A stretch of DNA of 64,000 nt from an uncultured Lentisphaeria bacterium (lineage in GTDB: Bacteria > Verrucomicrobiota > Lentisphaeria > Victivallales > UBA1829), in contig CAJKAR010000012.1 in the NCBI GenBank assembly GCA_905197955.1, forward strand, positions 34,703 through 98,702, written 5' to 3'. Below are positions 7,936 through 16,469 of the stretch, piece after piece. The notes beneath the pieces were generated by a model, which ran no database searches, had not been told where the DNA came from, and saw only the letters and a list, made by a program, of their open reading frames with translations. Positions within the stretch are counted from its first letter, which is position 1, and the number at the start of each line of letters is the position of its first letter. Made by a program: the position numbers and the translations under genes.

Positions 7936-9771
7936 ATGCCGGATAAGTTGAAAAACGCACTGGAATCCAGAGTCGTCGTGTTTGACGGCGCAATGGGCAC
8001 GGAAATCTATCGCAAGAACTATTTTGTAAACACCTCCTATGAAAATCTTTGCCTGACAGCGCCTCATGTGATTGCAGGAATTCATGAAAGTTACGTGGAT
8101 GCCGGCGCGGAGGTCCTGACGACGAATTCCTACGGAGCGAATTTCAATAAACTTTCGAAGTTCGGACTTGCCGAAAAGCTGACGGAAATCAACCGTGCCG
8201 CTGTGAGAATTGCGCGACAGGCCGGAGGCGATTCCGTACTGGTTGCCGCCTCAGTGGGTCCGATCGGAGATCTGCCGCAGGGGACGGTCTATACCCGTGC
8301 CAATGCCGTTGCCATGATTCAGGAGCAGATTCGATCCCTTGTCTCTGAATCTCCAGATTTTATCCTTTTTGAGACGATGCGTTCTCTTGCGGATGTTGAG
8401 ATCGCCATAGCCGCCATGAATGCCGTGCCGGATTTCCCGTTCATGATCAGCGTGCAGATGGATTCCAATGCGGAAACCGCCACCGGAGATTCCGTTGCGG
8501 CGATTCTGGCATTTCTCCGGAAGAGTGAACTTCAGCCGACCGCATTCGGTATGAACTGCGGTTCCGGTCCGGAAGCCATGCTGACTGCGTTGGAAAAATT
8601 TGCGCACCATTGTCCGTATCCGATTGTGGTCCAGCCGAATGCGGGAACTCCGAAAAACGTTGACAACCGGATGATCTATATGAGCAGTCCGGAATACTTT
8701 ACCACCTATTCCATGCGATTTGTGGCTCTGGGTGCACGCGGAGTCGGCGGCTGTTGCGGAACCACGCCCGATCATATTCGCGATCTGGCGCGCAGTATCA
8801 ATCCGATGGCCAAAATCGAAAAAGCGGCGAAGGCGCATGTCTTTGAAGCGACAGTTCCTTTGAAGGATCCGGTTCCGACAGCGGAAAAGTCATCTCTTGC
8901 CCGGAAACTTGCAACCGGTCAATGGGTCCATACCGTGGAGATTGTTCCGCCGCAGGGGTACCTGCTGGCCCAGACTGTGGAGAAATCCAGACTCTGTGCG
9001 GAGGCCGGTTTTGATGCTGTGAACATTCCGGATGGTCCCCGGGCCAGCTCGCGGGTTTCACCGCTAGTGACAGCCTGTAAAATTCAGGAAGGGGCGGGGA
9101 TTGAAGCAATTCTTCATTTCTGCTGCCGAGATAAAAATCTGATTGGGATGCAGGCGGATCTTCTTGGGTGTGCCGCCATGAATATCAACAACATTCTGTT
9201 TATCACAGGCGATCCGCCGAAGCTGGGAGATTATCCGTTTGCTTCCGGGGTCTTCGATATGGATTCGATCGGCATGGTCCGGATTCAGAGCCGTCTGAAT
9301 CGAGGTGTGGATGTGGCCGGGAAAGCGATTGACGCTCCGACAAAAGCATTTATTGCGGTTGGAGCCGATCCGAATGCGATCGATATGGAACGCGAGATCC
9401 GCCGTTCCCGCGAGAAAATAGACGCGGGTGCGGAAGCCTTCATAACACAGCCAGTTTTTGACGTGGAGCCGTTGCTCCGCTTCATGGATGCCATCCCGGA
9501 ACTTCGCGATGGGAAAGTGCCTCTGATTGCCGGAATCTGGCCTTTGGCGAGCTATCGGAATGCCGAATTCATGAAGAATGAAGTTCCTGGAGTGATCGTG
9601 CCCGATTCCGTGATGATCCGGATGGCGGAGCCGAAGACGAAGGAAGATCAACGTCAGGTTGGTATTGAGATTGCGCGTGAAGCGATAGCCTCCATTCGCG
9701 GCCGGGTTGCGGGAGTTCAGATCAGTGCCCCGTTTGGCAATGTGAATACCGCAATAGCCGTCATGAAATAA
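7936..9771 (+). CDS. Bifunctional homocysteine S-methyltransferase / methylenetetrahydrofolate reductase
   Basis: Fusion of two methionine-cycle enzymes, 611 residues, as in the YitJ-type proteins. Residues 1 to ~300 form the homocysteine methyltransferase barrel: FDGAMGTEIYRK near the start, the zinc-binding cysteine in GMNCGSGPEAM and the double cysteine in GVGGCCGTTPDHIR. Residues ~325-611 form the MetF-like barrel (VEIVPPQGY, ITGDPPKLGDY, FITQPVFDVEPL, IAGIWPLASYRN). It probably makes 5-methyl-THF and supports homocysteine methylation; the methyl donor used by the N-terminal domain is uncertain. AGGAGAAGG precedes the ATG. It lies downstream of hom-lysC but behind a terminator. Confidence 0.9.
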   Translation: MPDKLKNALESRVVVFDGAMGTEIYRKNYFVNTSYENLCLTAPHVIAGIHESYVDAGAEVLTTNSYGANFNKLSKFGLAEKLTEINRAAVRIARQAGGDSVLVAASVGPIGDLPQGTVYTRANAVAMIQEQIRSLVSESPDFILFETMRSLADVEIAIAAMNAVPDFPFMISVQMDSNAETATGDSVAAILAFLRKSELQPTAFGMNCGSGPEAMLTALEKFAHHCPYPIVVQPNAGTPKNVDNRMIYMSSPEYFTTYSMRFVALGARGVGGCCGTTPDHIRDLARSINPMAKIEKAAKAHVFEATVPLKDPVPTAEKSSLARKLATGQWVHTVEIVPPQGYLLAQTVEKSRLCAEAGFDAVNIPDGPRASSRVSPLVTACKIQEGAGIEAILHFCCRDKNLIGMQADLLGCAAMNINNILFITGDPPKLGDYPFASGVFDMDSIGMVRIQSRLNRGVDVAGKAIDAPTKAFIAVGADPNAIDMEREIRRSREKIDAGAEAFITQPVFDVEPLLRFMDAIPELRDGKVPLIAGIWPLASYRNAEFMKNEVPGVIVPDSVMIRMAEPKTKEDQRQVGIEIAREAIASIRGRVAGVQISAPFGNVNTAIAVMK

Positions 9772-9772
9772 A

Positions 9773-9807
9773 AAAAGCACAAATCCATAAAAAGAATTTG
9801 TGCTTTT
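9773..9807. terminator. Bidirectional terminator
   Basis: AAAAGCACAAAT and ATTTGTGCTTTT pair perfectly (12 bp, 11-nt loop), with A and T runs on either side, immediately after the methionine fusion gene. It can serve both this gene and the leftward pseudopilin cluster. Confidence 0.8.
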
Positions 9808-9815
9808 GAATCGCT

Positions 9816-9871
9816 CCGGTTCGCAACCGGTCGCGGTCCGGCGGCGAATACGCCGGTCGCCCGCAGGGCGA
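9816..9871. repeat. Three consecutive GC-rich hairpins
   Basis: CCGGTT/AACCGG (9816-9830), CCGGCG/CGCCGG (9838-9856) and TCGCCC/GGGCGA (9857-9871) occur back to back just after the stop of the leftward pseudopilin gene. They are much more GC-rich than the gene. They may protect the 3' end of that transcript; no function is established. Confidence 0.5.
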
Positions 9872-9875
9872 AACA

Positions 9876-10553
9876 TCATTCAGAAACAACTTCGTTATAC
9901 GCTTTTACCTTTCCATTGAATCGGACAACCAGTGGCAGATAATCGCTATTGGCAGAATTTAAAGATTCTCCGACTTTACGGGCTTCCCTGATTTTCAGCA
10001 ATACTGGCTGCATGGCAAAAAGCATTCCATCTGATCTGAAAATGATTGCATTTCGAAAATCTGTACTTGGAATTGCAGGGCGAGCATTTGCATCTTCAAC
10101 AGATTTAACTGTTTTTGCAGAAAGATCTCCTGTTGCCGTTTTTTCGTTAGCATCTTCTCCTGGTTTGAAAAACAGCTCATTGTTATTATCCTTATCTTTT
10201 CCAACAAGGACCCCGGATGGGAGATAATTCCAATTTTCTCCTGTAATCCAGCGTTTGAATGTGATTGTTGTACCTGATTGAATATAGACTTCGCATGTCC
10301 GGTAGGATTGATATCCCAGCTGGTTGGTGAGAGAGGTAATTTCATCCTGAGGAAAAATTATGGCAACATCTGTTTTATTTGCAACGGCATAAGCTCTTGC
10401 CGCATTGATTTTTCCGATCAACTCTCTTGCGGCTCTAGTAGGACCGGACCCTTGCAAAATACGGGAAAATGATGGAACTGCAACAGCCAGGAGAATTCCG
10501 GCAATGGCAACTACCAGCAGGAGTTCTATGATGGTAAAGTTGATATGCTTCAT
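9876..10553 (-). CDS. GspH/FimT-like minor pseudopilin (second cluster)
   Basis: 225 residues. The N-terminus KHIN-FTIIELLLVVAIAGILL is a class III prepilin leader and hydrophobic helix with the conserved Glu at +5. Residue -1 is Asn, not the usual Gly. The body is a single globular domain of the GspH/FimT type, with an ARELIGKINAARAYAVANK helix typical of that group. It is the last gene of a leftward five-gene pseudopilin cluster and overlaps the gene before it by 4 nt. Expected in the inner membrane or in a pseudopilus tip. Codon use is more AT-rich than in the main type II cluster. Confidence 0.75.
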   Translation of the reverse strand: MKHINFTIIELLLVVAIAGILLAVAVPSFSRILQGSGPTRAARELIGKINAARAYAVANKTDVAIIFPQDEITSLTNQLGYQSYRTCEVYIQSGTTITFKRWITGENWNYLPSGVLVGKDKDNNNELFFKPGEDANEKTATGDLSAKTVKSVEDANARPAIPSTDFRNAIIFRSDGMLFAMQPVLLKIREARKVGESLNSANSDYLPLVVRFNGKVKAYNEVVSE

Positions 10554-11170
10554 CGTTGGGTTCTCCTTTTCTGATCAAGAAGTCTGATTTGTTTTTGAAT
10601 TTCCATTTTTCTTCGCTGTATATTTTTAGCCTTGATTGCTTCCAGCTGAGAAGCAGGAATTTTCTCCGGTTTTTTCAAAAGTTCCTTCAACGGACCGTTA
10701 TTTTGAGAAAATTCATTTACAGCATTTTTGTAAAGGTCGGCATTGCCTCCCATATAAGCATATTCCATTTTATTAACGATCGCGGAATAGGTATTTAAGG
10801 CTTTCCCTATTTTGACGAACCATCTTAATCTTTTTCCCGTGACTTCTTCCAGATCCGGATGGGAGAGCATTTGCTGGAATGATTTTAACATAAACTTCAA
10901 AGAAGAAGCCTTTAAACGGTTCGAATCTCCGCTTTTGGGGAGTTCATTGCTGATTTTTCCTTCTGCAAATACCGATTTGATTTCTGCCATGATATTATTG
11001 AACCTTGCAGCAGGAAAATCGGAAATTCGAGGATCCTTCCGATATAGAATTCGAATCTGCTCATCAATTGTCAGCTGTTTTTCCCGTGTCGCACTTTGTC
11101 CGCAGAGAATGATCGGCAAGATAAACACAAGAATCAGCAGTCGCTGGACACCAGAATGCTTAGTCAACAT
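10550..11170 (-). CDS. Hypothetical exported protein within the second pseudopilin cluster
   Basis: 206 residues with an N-terminal hydrophobic segment (RLLILVFILPIILCGQS) that looks like a signal peptide. The Cys after LIL lacks an ideal lipobox, so lipidation is unsure. The remainder is charged and mostly helical, with lysine-rich ends. I do not recognise a family. It overlaps its upstream neighbour by 11 nt and its downstream neighbour by 4 nt, so translation is coupled to the pseudopilins and a role in their assembly or in a shared substrate is plausible. This stretch is AT-rich: bases 10561-10620 are about 32% GC. Confidence 0.6.
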   Translation of the reverse strand: MLTKHSGVQRLLILVFILPIILCGQSATREKQLTIDEQIRILYRKDPRISDFPAARFNNIMAEIKSVFAEGKISNELPKSGDSNRLKASSLKFMLKSFQQMLSHPDLEEVTGKRLRWFVKIGKALNTYSAIVNKMEYAYMGGNADLYKNAVNEFSQNNGPLKELLKKPEKIPASQLEAIKAKNIQRRKMEIQKQIRLLDQKRRTQR

Positions 11171-14100
11171 ATTGCACCCTCTGAATCTTCCATTTGTTAG
11201 TGATTGGATCTTTTACAAGAATGGCCAAGATTTTCTGTTCAGCCAGAATTTGATCAATTCCATTTTCATAAGTGCCTTTCTGAGCCAGAGTTCCTGACGT
11301 ATATTTCCCTTTTACAGTCGTGGAAAGACGAAGTCCATGTCTCCCTTGTGGTCTGGGATACTGATAGCCCGCTTCGTAGAGTGGAATAGAATCAGCAGAA
11401 CCTGCATTGGATGGATTCAGGTCGTCAAAGGCATTGTTTCTGTTCCAGTCTTTCAGGCGTGGCCCATCAATATCCCGAATGGCTTGCGCCAGACCAATGA
11501 CATACATCTGCATAGGCTTTGCATCGGGATCGGCTTCGAGCAACATGATCGTTTTTGCAATCATTTCCTCCTGTTTCTGGTCGGTAAGATCAGTCGCGGA
11601 GGCTCTGCTCAAAAATTGCTGGACTTTTTGAAAATCAGTATTCGCAGTGGAAAGAAGCTCTGCTCTTGAACGCAATGGGGTTCCCGCCCTCTGATTTTTT
11701 ATGAGAGTTGCGAGATCATAGAGGAAGCCCGCTGTTACTTTTCCATCAGCAGCTGTGGCTAAATCGCTTTCAAGAGGTTTATCCAGAGGCCCGGCAAGAG
11801 GATCTTCCAGAGAGGAAGAATCTGAATAAAGATTTTCAAAAAGCGCTCCGACTGCAGAAACGTTGTTTTCTTGCAGAGAACTTATGTTAATTTTTCCATA
11901 CTGGAAAGGAGAATCGGTTACTTTTACTTGATCTAAGATATTCGCATCTCCGTCGCTGTATTTTTCTCCTCCGGTTCCATTCGAATCCGCAGTTGTTGTA
12001 CTGACTTGATTGTGATTGTATTTCGTTAAATTGAGTGTCTGATATGGCGCACCTCTGTGAACTGCCCCCAGGTGCCAGATCCATGGTGTCGTTTTGGAGA
12101 GATCTGTTCCTGTTGACGCGAAAATATGCATGAAATCTTTATACGTAGCCTGATTTCCACCGAGAGGGGGACGATCTGGAGTTTTTTTATCTCTGTCTGT
12201 TTCCGCAGGCATATCGTATGTTATGACTGCTTCGGTATCTTTATAGAGAGTTTCCAAGTTCTTATCCGTATCGTCATGGGCTGTTGCATTATTTTTCCAC
12301 TGATTGCCCATTAAGTTGTGACGGGGATCAGTAACTCTGTAAACTTGCATGAAATTATAATTTTTTGTTTGAGAACTCGTTACACTGGTATCGGCAACCG
12401 TTGGAACTGTTGCAATGAGATTTTCCCATAATCCGGTCGTAACGACAAAACCATTGGAGCCTGTTTTAAATTCTGCAAAATCAACAGGAACCGGATCAGG
12501 ATTATCAGTATATTGATAAGAAAGCATTAGTTTCTCCGGTGTAAATTTCAGATTCGAAATGTTTAATTTCGGCAAGTCTTCGACTGCAAGAGCATCTTTT
12601 TGTATGGAGGGATACACCGGCAGAGAGCCGCTCGTTGTTTTGTTTGCGTTAAATGTGGTTAAATTTGCTTCTGTTAGCTGCAACAGGAAATTTTCACTTC
12701 CGACAAGCTGATCAAAGAATTTGCTCTCCGCAGAAGAGGAGTCAATCGTGAAGGTATAGGAACATTTTTTTCCATCAGCTGGATTTTCCACATCAAAGGT
12801 TAATGTTCCTTTCAGTTCAATTTTAATTTGATTGCCATCATTTGGAAGCCCAAATGGATTGATGTATTCTACGACAGGGGTTACTTCCGGGTCGAGAAGA
12901 GTGAACGTATGAGTGATCGGTGTCCCGGCAGCTTCATCCGCAGGTTTATACTCGTACTGAACAGGAAGCTTGATATAAACTCCAAATCCTGAAAGATAGG
13001 GGGTTTTTTTATTGCCGGTATACTGAACATTCCCATTGTTCCACCACTGTTTCGGATGAACATCGGATGTCGGTTCCCGGATAGTTTCGGGAACAAAATA
13101 ATCGATAATGTTAGCAGCAATCTGTTGCTTTTTGGCTTTTACCGCATCGGAATCGGAGAAATAACCATCATAACCGCCATCTTTTTCTTTCCAATTTGCC
13201 AGCCAGGGGATTGTTTCCGTGATGATATCAGCATTGTCTGGAGCTTTTGCTTCATCTCCAGAAACATATTCTTTCAAAACCTTTTCTTCGCCAGTCATCT
13301 GCTGAACAAGTTTCTGTCGATCAGCAATGTCAGTATACTTCCCCCAGTTTCTTGCCAGATTGAAACGATGATATTTCTTGACGCCATCTGTATCATTATA
13401 TTGAAAAAATTCTGGATATTTGACCGATGGCAGATAGAATAGTTTATTAATCAGCGTGTCGGCTGTGATTAGATCCGAATCAGATAATTGATTTGGATTT
13501 GGTGAACTTGGAGAAAGTTTTAGATAGCTTCCCAGTTGATAATAATCGGTTAGCCGCATTTTATTATTCCAGATTTCAGTCTGCAGATTTGTAATATCCA
13601 AGGGAGAAGAACCCGTCAACAGAAAACCACTGTTGGGATTCAGTTCTGACAAGGTATTGCCGTAGCGTTCATGAGTCGAAACGGGATCGGCATTGTCTGC
13701 TAAAAAAAGAGCATTCAGGTCAATTAAGGGGCGATCCGCAGCCAACGCGATGTAGGCGAATCTACCAACGATGGGATCTGCTGCATTGTTCCCTTCCTGT
13801 ACATACTGCCAGGATGGATAGAGATTTTTCAGATCCGAGTCAGAAATGGGGGAGACCTCCATATTATAGAGTCTGGATTCAATATCTTTACCGATAAAAC
13901 CCAGTTTCCAAATCCAGTCGTAGGTGTCCTGATTATTTCCACTTGTGGTTTTGGAATAAAATTTCGGGAGATCTTTGCCCTTGATCTCTTTTTCTGCAAT
14001 ATAGCAGACTCTGTCAAGAATGGACCTGGCAAGTGCTTTGGCATATGCTTTATCAGTATTGAGCTTGGCGATATCCTTATTGGTCATGGATACGGATGCA

Positions 14101-14204
14101 AACGTCAATGCCAGAACCGTCATGAGACCAAGAATTCCAAGAGAAAAAAGCAGGGCAACGCCTTTTTCCGTAACTTTTTGTTTTTTTGCACGCTTGATAT
14201 TCAT
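11160..14204 (-). CDS. Giant GspK-like minor pseudopilin, 1014 residues
   Basis: The N-terminus EKG-VALLFSLGILGLMTV has the Gly(-1) and the hydrophobic helix without Glu+5 that mark GspK-type tip pseudopilins and PilX-like proteins; the KALARSILDRVCYIAEKEI helix that follows also fits. Ordinary GspK is ~330 residues; this one is three times longer, with a large serine/threonine/asparagine-rich central region and many Asp/Asn/Gly loops. No frameshift or fusion joint is evident. It would cap a pseudopilus, with the extra mass outside the membrane. AAGGAAAAC lies before the ATG. It is AT-rich compared with the 20-30 kb region. Confidence 0.7.
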   Translation of the reverse strand: MNIKRAKKQKVTEKGVALLFSLGILGLMTVLALTFASVSMTNKDIAKLNTDKAYAKALARSILDRVCYIAEKEIKGKDLPKFYSKTTSGNNQDTYDWIWKLGFIGKDIESRLYNMEVSPISDSDLKNLYPSWQYVQEGNNAADPIVGRFAYIALAADRPLIDLNALFLADNADPVSTHERYGNTLSELNPNSGFLLTGSSPLDITNLQTEIWNNKMRLTDYYQLGSYLKLSPSSPNPNQLSDSDLITADTLINKLFYLPSVKYPEFFQYNDTDGVKKYHRFNLARNWGKYTDIADRQKLVQQMTGEEKVLKEYVSGDEAKAPDNADIITETIPWLANWKEKDGGYDGYFSDSDAVKAKKQQIAANIIDYFVPETIREPTSDVHPKQWWNNGNVQYTGNKKTPYLSGFGVYIKLPVQYEYKPADEAAGTPITHTFTLLDPEVTPVVEYINPFGLPNDGNQIKIELKGTLTFDVENPADGKKCSYTFTIDSSSAESKFFDQLVGSENFLLQLTEANLTTFNANKTTSGSLPVYPSIQKDALAVEDLPKLNISNLKFTPEKLMLSYQYTDNPDPVPVDFAEFKTGSNGFVVTTGLWENLIATVPTVADTSVTSSQTKNYNFMQVYRVTDPRHNLMGNQWKNNATAHDDTDKNLETLYKDTEAVITYDMPAETDRDKKTPDRPPLGGNQATYKDFMHIFASTGTDLSKTTPWIWHLGAVHRGAPYQTLNLTKYNHNQVSTTTADSNGTGGEKYSDGDANILDQVKVTDSPFQYGKINISSLQENNVSAVGALFENLYSDSSSLEDPLAGPLDKPLESDLATAADGKVTAGFLYDLATLIKNQRAGTPLRSRAELLSTANTDFQKVQQFLSRASATDLTDQKQEEMIAKTIMLLEADPDAKPMQMYVIGLAQAIRDIDGPRLKDWNRNNAFDDLNPSNAGSADSIPLYEAGYQYPRPQGRHGLRLSTTVKGKYTSGTLAQKGTYENGIDQILAEQKILAILVKDPITNKWKIQRVQYVD

Positions 14205-14240
14205 AATCCGTTTTCCTTCTTGGATTTTTGGGAGAAGATC

Positions 14241-14966
14241 TTACAGATCTGCATAATAAATGGGACGATCAATGCTTATGATTCTGGAAAAAGTCCTTGT
14301 GTATAGACCTCTTTCTTCATCAGAGGTTGCATTTTTATATTTTCTCATGATTTGCGGATCATTGTCAATGACAGTAAAGGAGACCAGTACTATGTGTGGC
14401 ATACGATCCGTTACAGGTTTGTAATTATTGCTGGCATTCCTGTATAACGGGGCAATGGTCCAGGAAAGAATATTTTCCAGAATGATCCCTCTGTCAGTTT
14501 TGTTGCTGACTGTACTGGTGGCTGTTCTAAATGTCAAACCCTCTTTATCCGTACGAACAGAATATTTCAGTCTCCGCAATCCACCAAGGCCAGATATTTC
14601 ATCTGTATACGATGTCGAATCGAGATAATAAGCAACTTCAACTTCCTTCAGTTTCTGATTTCCTGGATCAATTAAATAAGGTTTTATTGTAGGAAACCAC
14701 AAGACCGTACTGTTGTCTGTGTAAAAAGACCTTCCGATTCCTGTGGGATTATCTACATAAATCGCAGACATGAGATCCGCTTCGATCATATTCAACGCAA
14801 TACGGGCATTTTCATAGCTGTCGGATTTTACAGTTGTTCTTTTCCAGACATCCTGAGTTGAGTTGAATATCTGCATCAGAATAAGCATCAGGATGGCAAA
14901 AATCGCCATTGCCACCATCAGTTCTACGATAGTAAAGAAGCTTTTTTTGAGTTTGGTTTTTCGCAT
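14241..14966 (-). CDS. GspJ-like minor pseudopilin (second cluster)
   Basis: 241 residues. The leader KKSF-FTIVELMVAMAIFAILM has Glu+5 but Phe at -1. The segment after the helix (NSTQDVWKRTTVKSDSYENARIALNMIEADLMSAI) matches the GspJ pattern of a long helix followed by a 'ALNMIEADL' turn. The body is rich in strands and aromatic residues. It lies between the GspI-like and giant GspK-like genes, mirroring the I-J-K order of type II tip complexes. Likely inserted in the inner membrane and assembled with those neighbours. Confidence 0.75.
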   Translation of the reverse strand: MRKTKLKKSFFTIVELMVAMAIFAILMLILMQIFNSTQDVWKRTTVKSDSYENARIALNMIEADLMSAIYVDNPTGIGRSFYTDNSTVLWFPTIKPYLIDPGNQKLKEVEVAYYLDSTSYTDEISGLGGLRRLKYSVRTDKEGLTFRTATSTVSNKTDRGIILENILSWTIAPLYRNASNNYKPVTDRMPHIVLVSFTVIDNDPQIMRKYKNATSDEERGLYTRTFSRIISIDRPIYYADL

Positions 14967-14979
14967 GATGAGTACTCAC

Positions 14980-15519
14980 TTACTTTGAAACGTCAAAAAC
15001 GAACAGACGTTTTTGCCTGTTTTCCATCGCAACGGTAACCGGCCAGCTGAATTCAACGAAAATTCGTTTTGTGTTATTGGCCTCTGCTGGTCCAACACTG
15101 GCTGTTCCATTGTATAAATCCGCTGGAATATCTGCCTGTCGAAAACTGCCATGCAGGATTGTCATGCCATCTCCGGATTCAAACCAATAAATATTTGAGT
15201 CGCTGGTCTTATAAATTTTCCAATCACTCAAATTACTATCCACATCACTGCCTTTGGTTATTCCAGGCGTCGGTTCAGGTTGTGTAGAGCTGTTGGTAAA
15301 GGGAAGATCGGTGCCATTTTTCCATTCTGGTATATATTTTAAATTCAGCAGAGCTGAGACTTTGGATGCGGCTTCTTCTACAAAGGCATCCGCCGCGACA
15401 TCACGATTTGCGTTGAGGGATGGCGGCAGGAGCGCCATTACACCGGTCACTCCAATAGCGACCACTCCGATCGCGAGAACAATCTCGACCATGTTGAATC
15501 TGTGTAGAATTTTACGCAT
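14980..15519 (-). CDS. GspI-like minor pseudopilin (second cluster)
   Basis: 179 residues starting MRKILHRF; AGGAGG lies 7 nt before this ATG, which beats an in-frame start six codons upstream. The leader is HR-FNMVEIVLAIGVVAIGV, with Glu+5 but Arg at -1. The rest is a small domain ending in strands (RIFVEFSWPVTV), compatible with GspI/PilV-like pseudopilins. It is the first gene of the five-gene leftward cluster I'-J'-K'-hypothetical-H'. Function is inferred from order and N-terminus; the globular part is divergent. Confidence 0.7.
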   Translation of the reverse strand: MRKILHRFNMVEIVLAIGVVAIGVTGVMALLPPSLNANRDVAADAFVEEAASKVSALLNLKYIPEWKNGTDLPFTNSSTQPEPTPGITKGSDVDSNLSDWKIYKTSDSNIYWFESGDGMTILHGSFRQADIPADLYNGTASVGPAEANNTKRIFVEFSWPVTVAMENRQKRLFVFDVSK

Positions 15520-15539
15520 AAGTATGCCTCCTGTCATAT

Positions 15540-15568
15540 CTTATACAACAGTTTTATGAAAAAGTCCA
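15540..15568 (-). promoter_or_regulatory. Possible promoter of the second pseudopilin cluster
   Basis: Minus strand: TGGACT, 17 nt, TATAAG. It would give a leader of only ~14 nt ending in AGGAGG. The remaining ~200 nt up to the YggS gene are A/T-rich with poly-A/T runs and no gene seen. Confidence 0.35.
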
Positions 15569-15774
15569 CTTCTTTTTCTGCGAAAATGAAAAAAAAATCA
15601 TTTTTTTTTCTGTTTTTCTCGACCAATCGATCTATTTCTTTGAAAAACAAGCCTTTCCGATGCGGAAAACGAAAAAAAAATTCCCTTTTCAGATTTCTCG
15701 AAAGCTCCGGATATCAACAATTTCCCTTGCTTTCACAGACGGAACTTTTACCCATCATACTTTCTGAAACAGAA

Positions 15775-16467
15775 TCACTTTCGCGGTCTTCCACCAAAAA
15801 TGGCCGTTCCGATCCGGACGATCGTGGCCCCTTCTTCAATCGCAACCGGGAAATCCTGACTCATGCCCATGGATAATTCCGGCAGTGGTACCGAAAATTC
15901 ACGGACAAGTCTCTCCCGGAACTCCCGCAACCCCGCAAATGTCTGATGCAGAAGCAATTCTTCCGCTCCCAGCGGAGCCATGGTCATAAGGCCAAGAACC
16001 TTTACATTCGCCAGAGAAAGCGCTTGTTCCATAATTTCCCGAAGCGGATCAAATCCGGAAATCCCGAACTTGGACTCCTCACCGGAAACATTGACCTCAA
16101 GAAGCAGTTTCTGGATTTTTCCCCTTTTTTCTGCGGCTGCATTGATTTTGTTCAGCAGCTTGAGCGAGTCGACAGAATGAATGTATTCCGCCAGCGCAAC
16201 CGCTTTTTCCGCTTTGTTTGACTGCAGATGTCCGATCAGATGCCAGATCATGCCCGGGAGCGCCGCCGGAACTTTGTCTTCCAGTTCCTGAACCCGGTTT
16301 TCTCCGAATTCACACTGTCCTGCAGAAAAGGCTTCCCGAATGTCCTCCATCGGAAAGGTCTTGGAAACCGCCAGAAGTTTCACCGTTTCCGGATCCCGTC
16401 CGGCTTTCCGGGCAGCATTCGAGATCTGTCCTTTGATTTCCGCAAGATGCTCCGCAATGAGATTCAT
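15775..16467 (-). CDS. YggS/PLPBP-family pyridoxal-phosphate homeostasis protein
   Basis: 230 residues, the usual length for this single-domain alanine-racemase-fold family. The PLP lysine is in LLAVSKTFP (near residue 36); family signatures FGENRVQEL, WHLIGHLQSNK and SMGMSQDFPVAIEEGATIVRIG are intact. It binds PLP and buffers vitamin B6 and amino-acid pools; it has no proven enzymatic activity. It starts 2 nt after the serine acetyltransferase gene ends, so both belong to a yicC-cysE-yggS operon. Confidence 0.92.
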   Translation of the reverse strand: MNLIAEHLAEIKGQISNAARKAGRDPETVKLLAVSKTFPMEDIREAFSAGQCEFGENRVQELEDKVPAALPGMIWHLIGHLQSNKAEKAVALAEYIHSVDSLKLLNKINAAAEKRGKIQKLLLEVNVSGEESKFGISGFDPLREIMEQALSLANVKVLGLMTMAPLGAEELLLHQTFAGLREFRERLVREFSVPLPELSMGMSQDFPVAIEEGATIVRIGTAIFGGRPRK

Positions 16468-16469
16468 TT

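Noticed and set aside
9876..15519. Horizontally transferred island with integrase or insertion sequence
   Set aside because: Composition differs, but there are no mobile genes, terminal repeats or tRNA target; transfer remains only a possibility.
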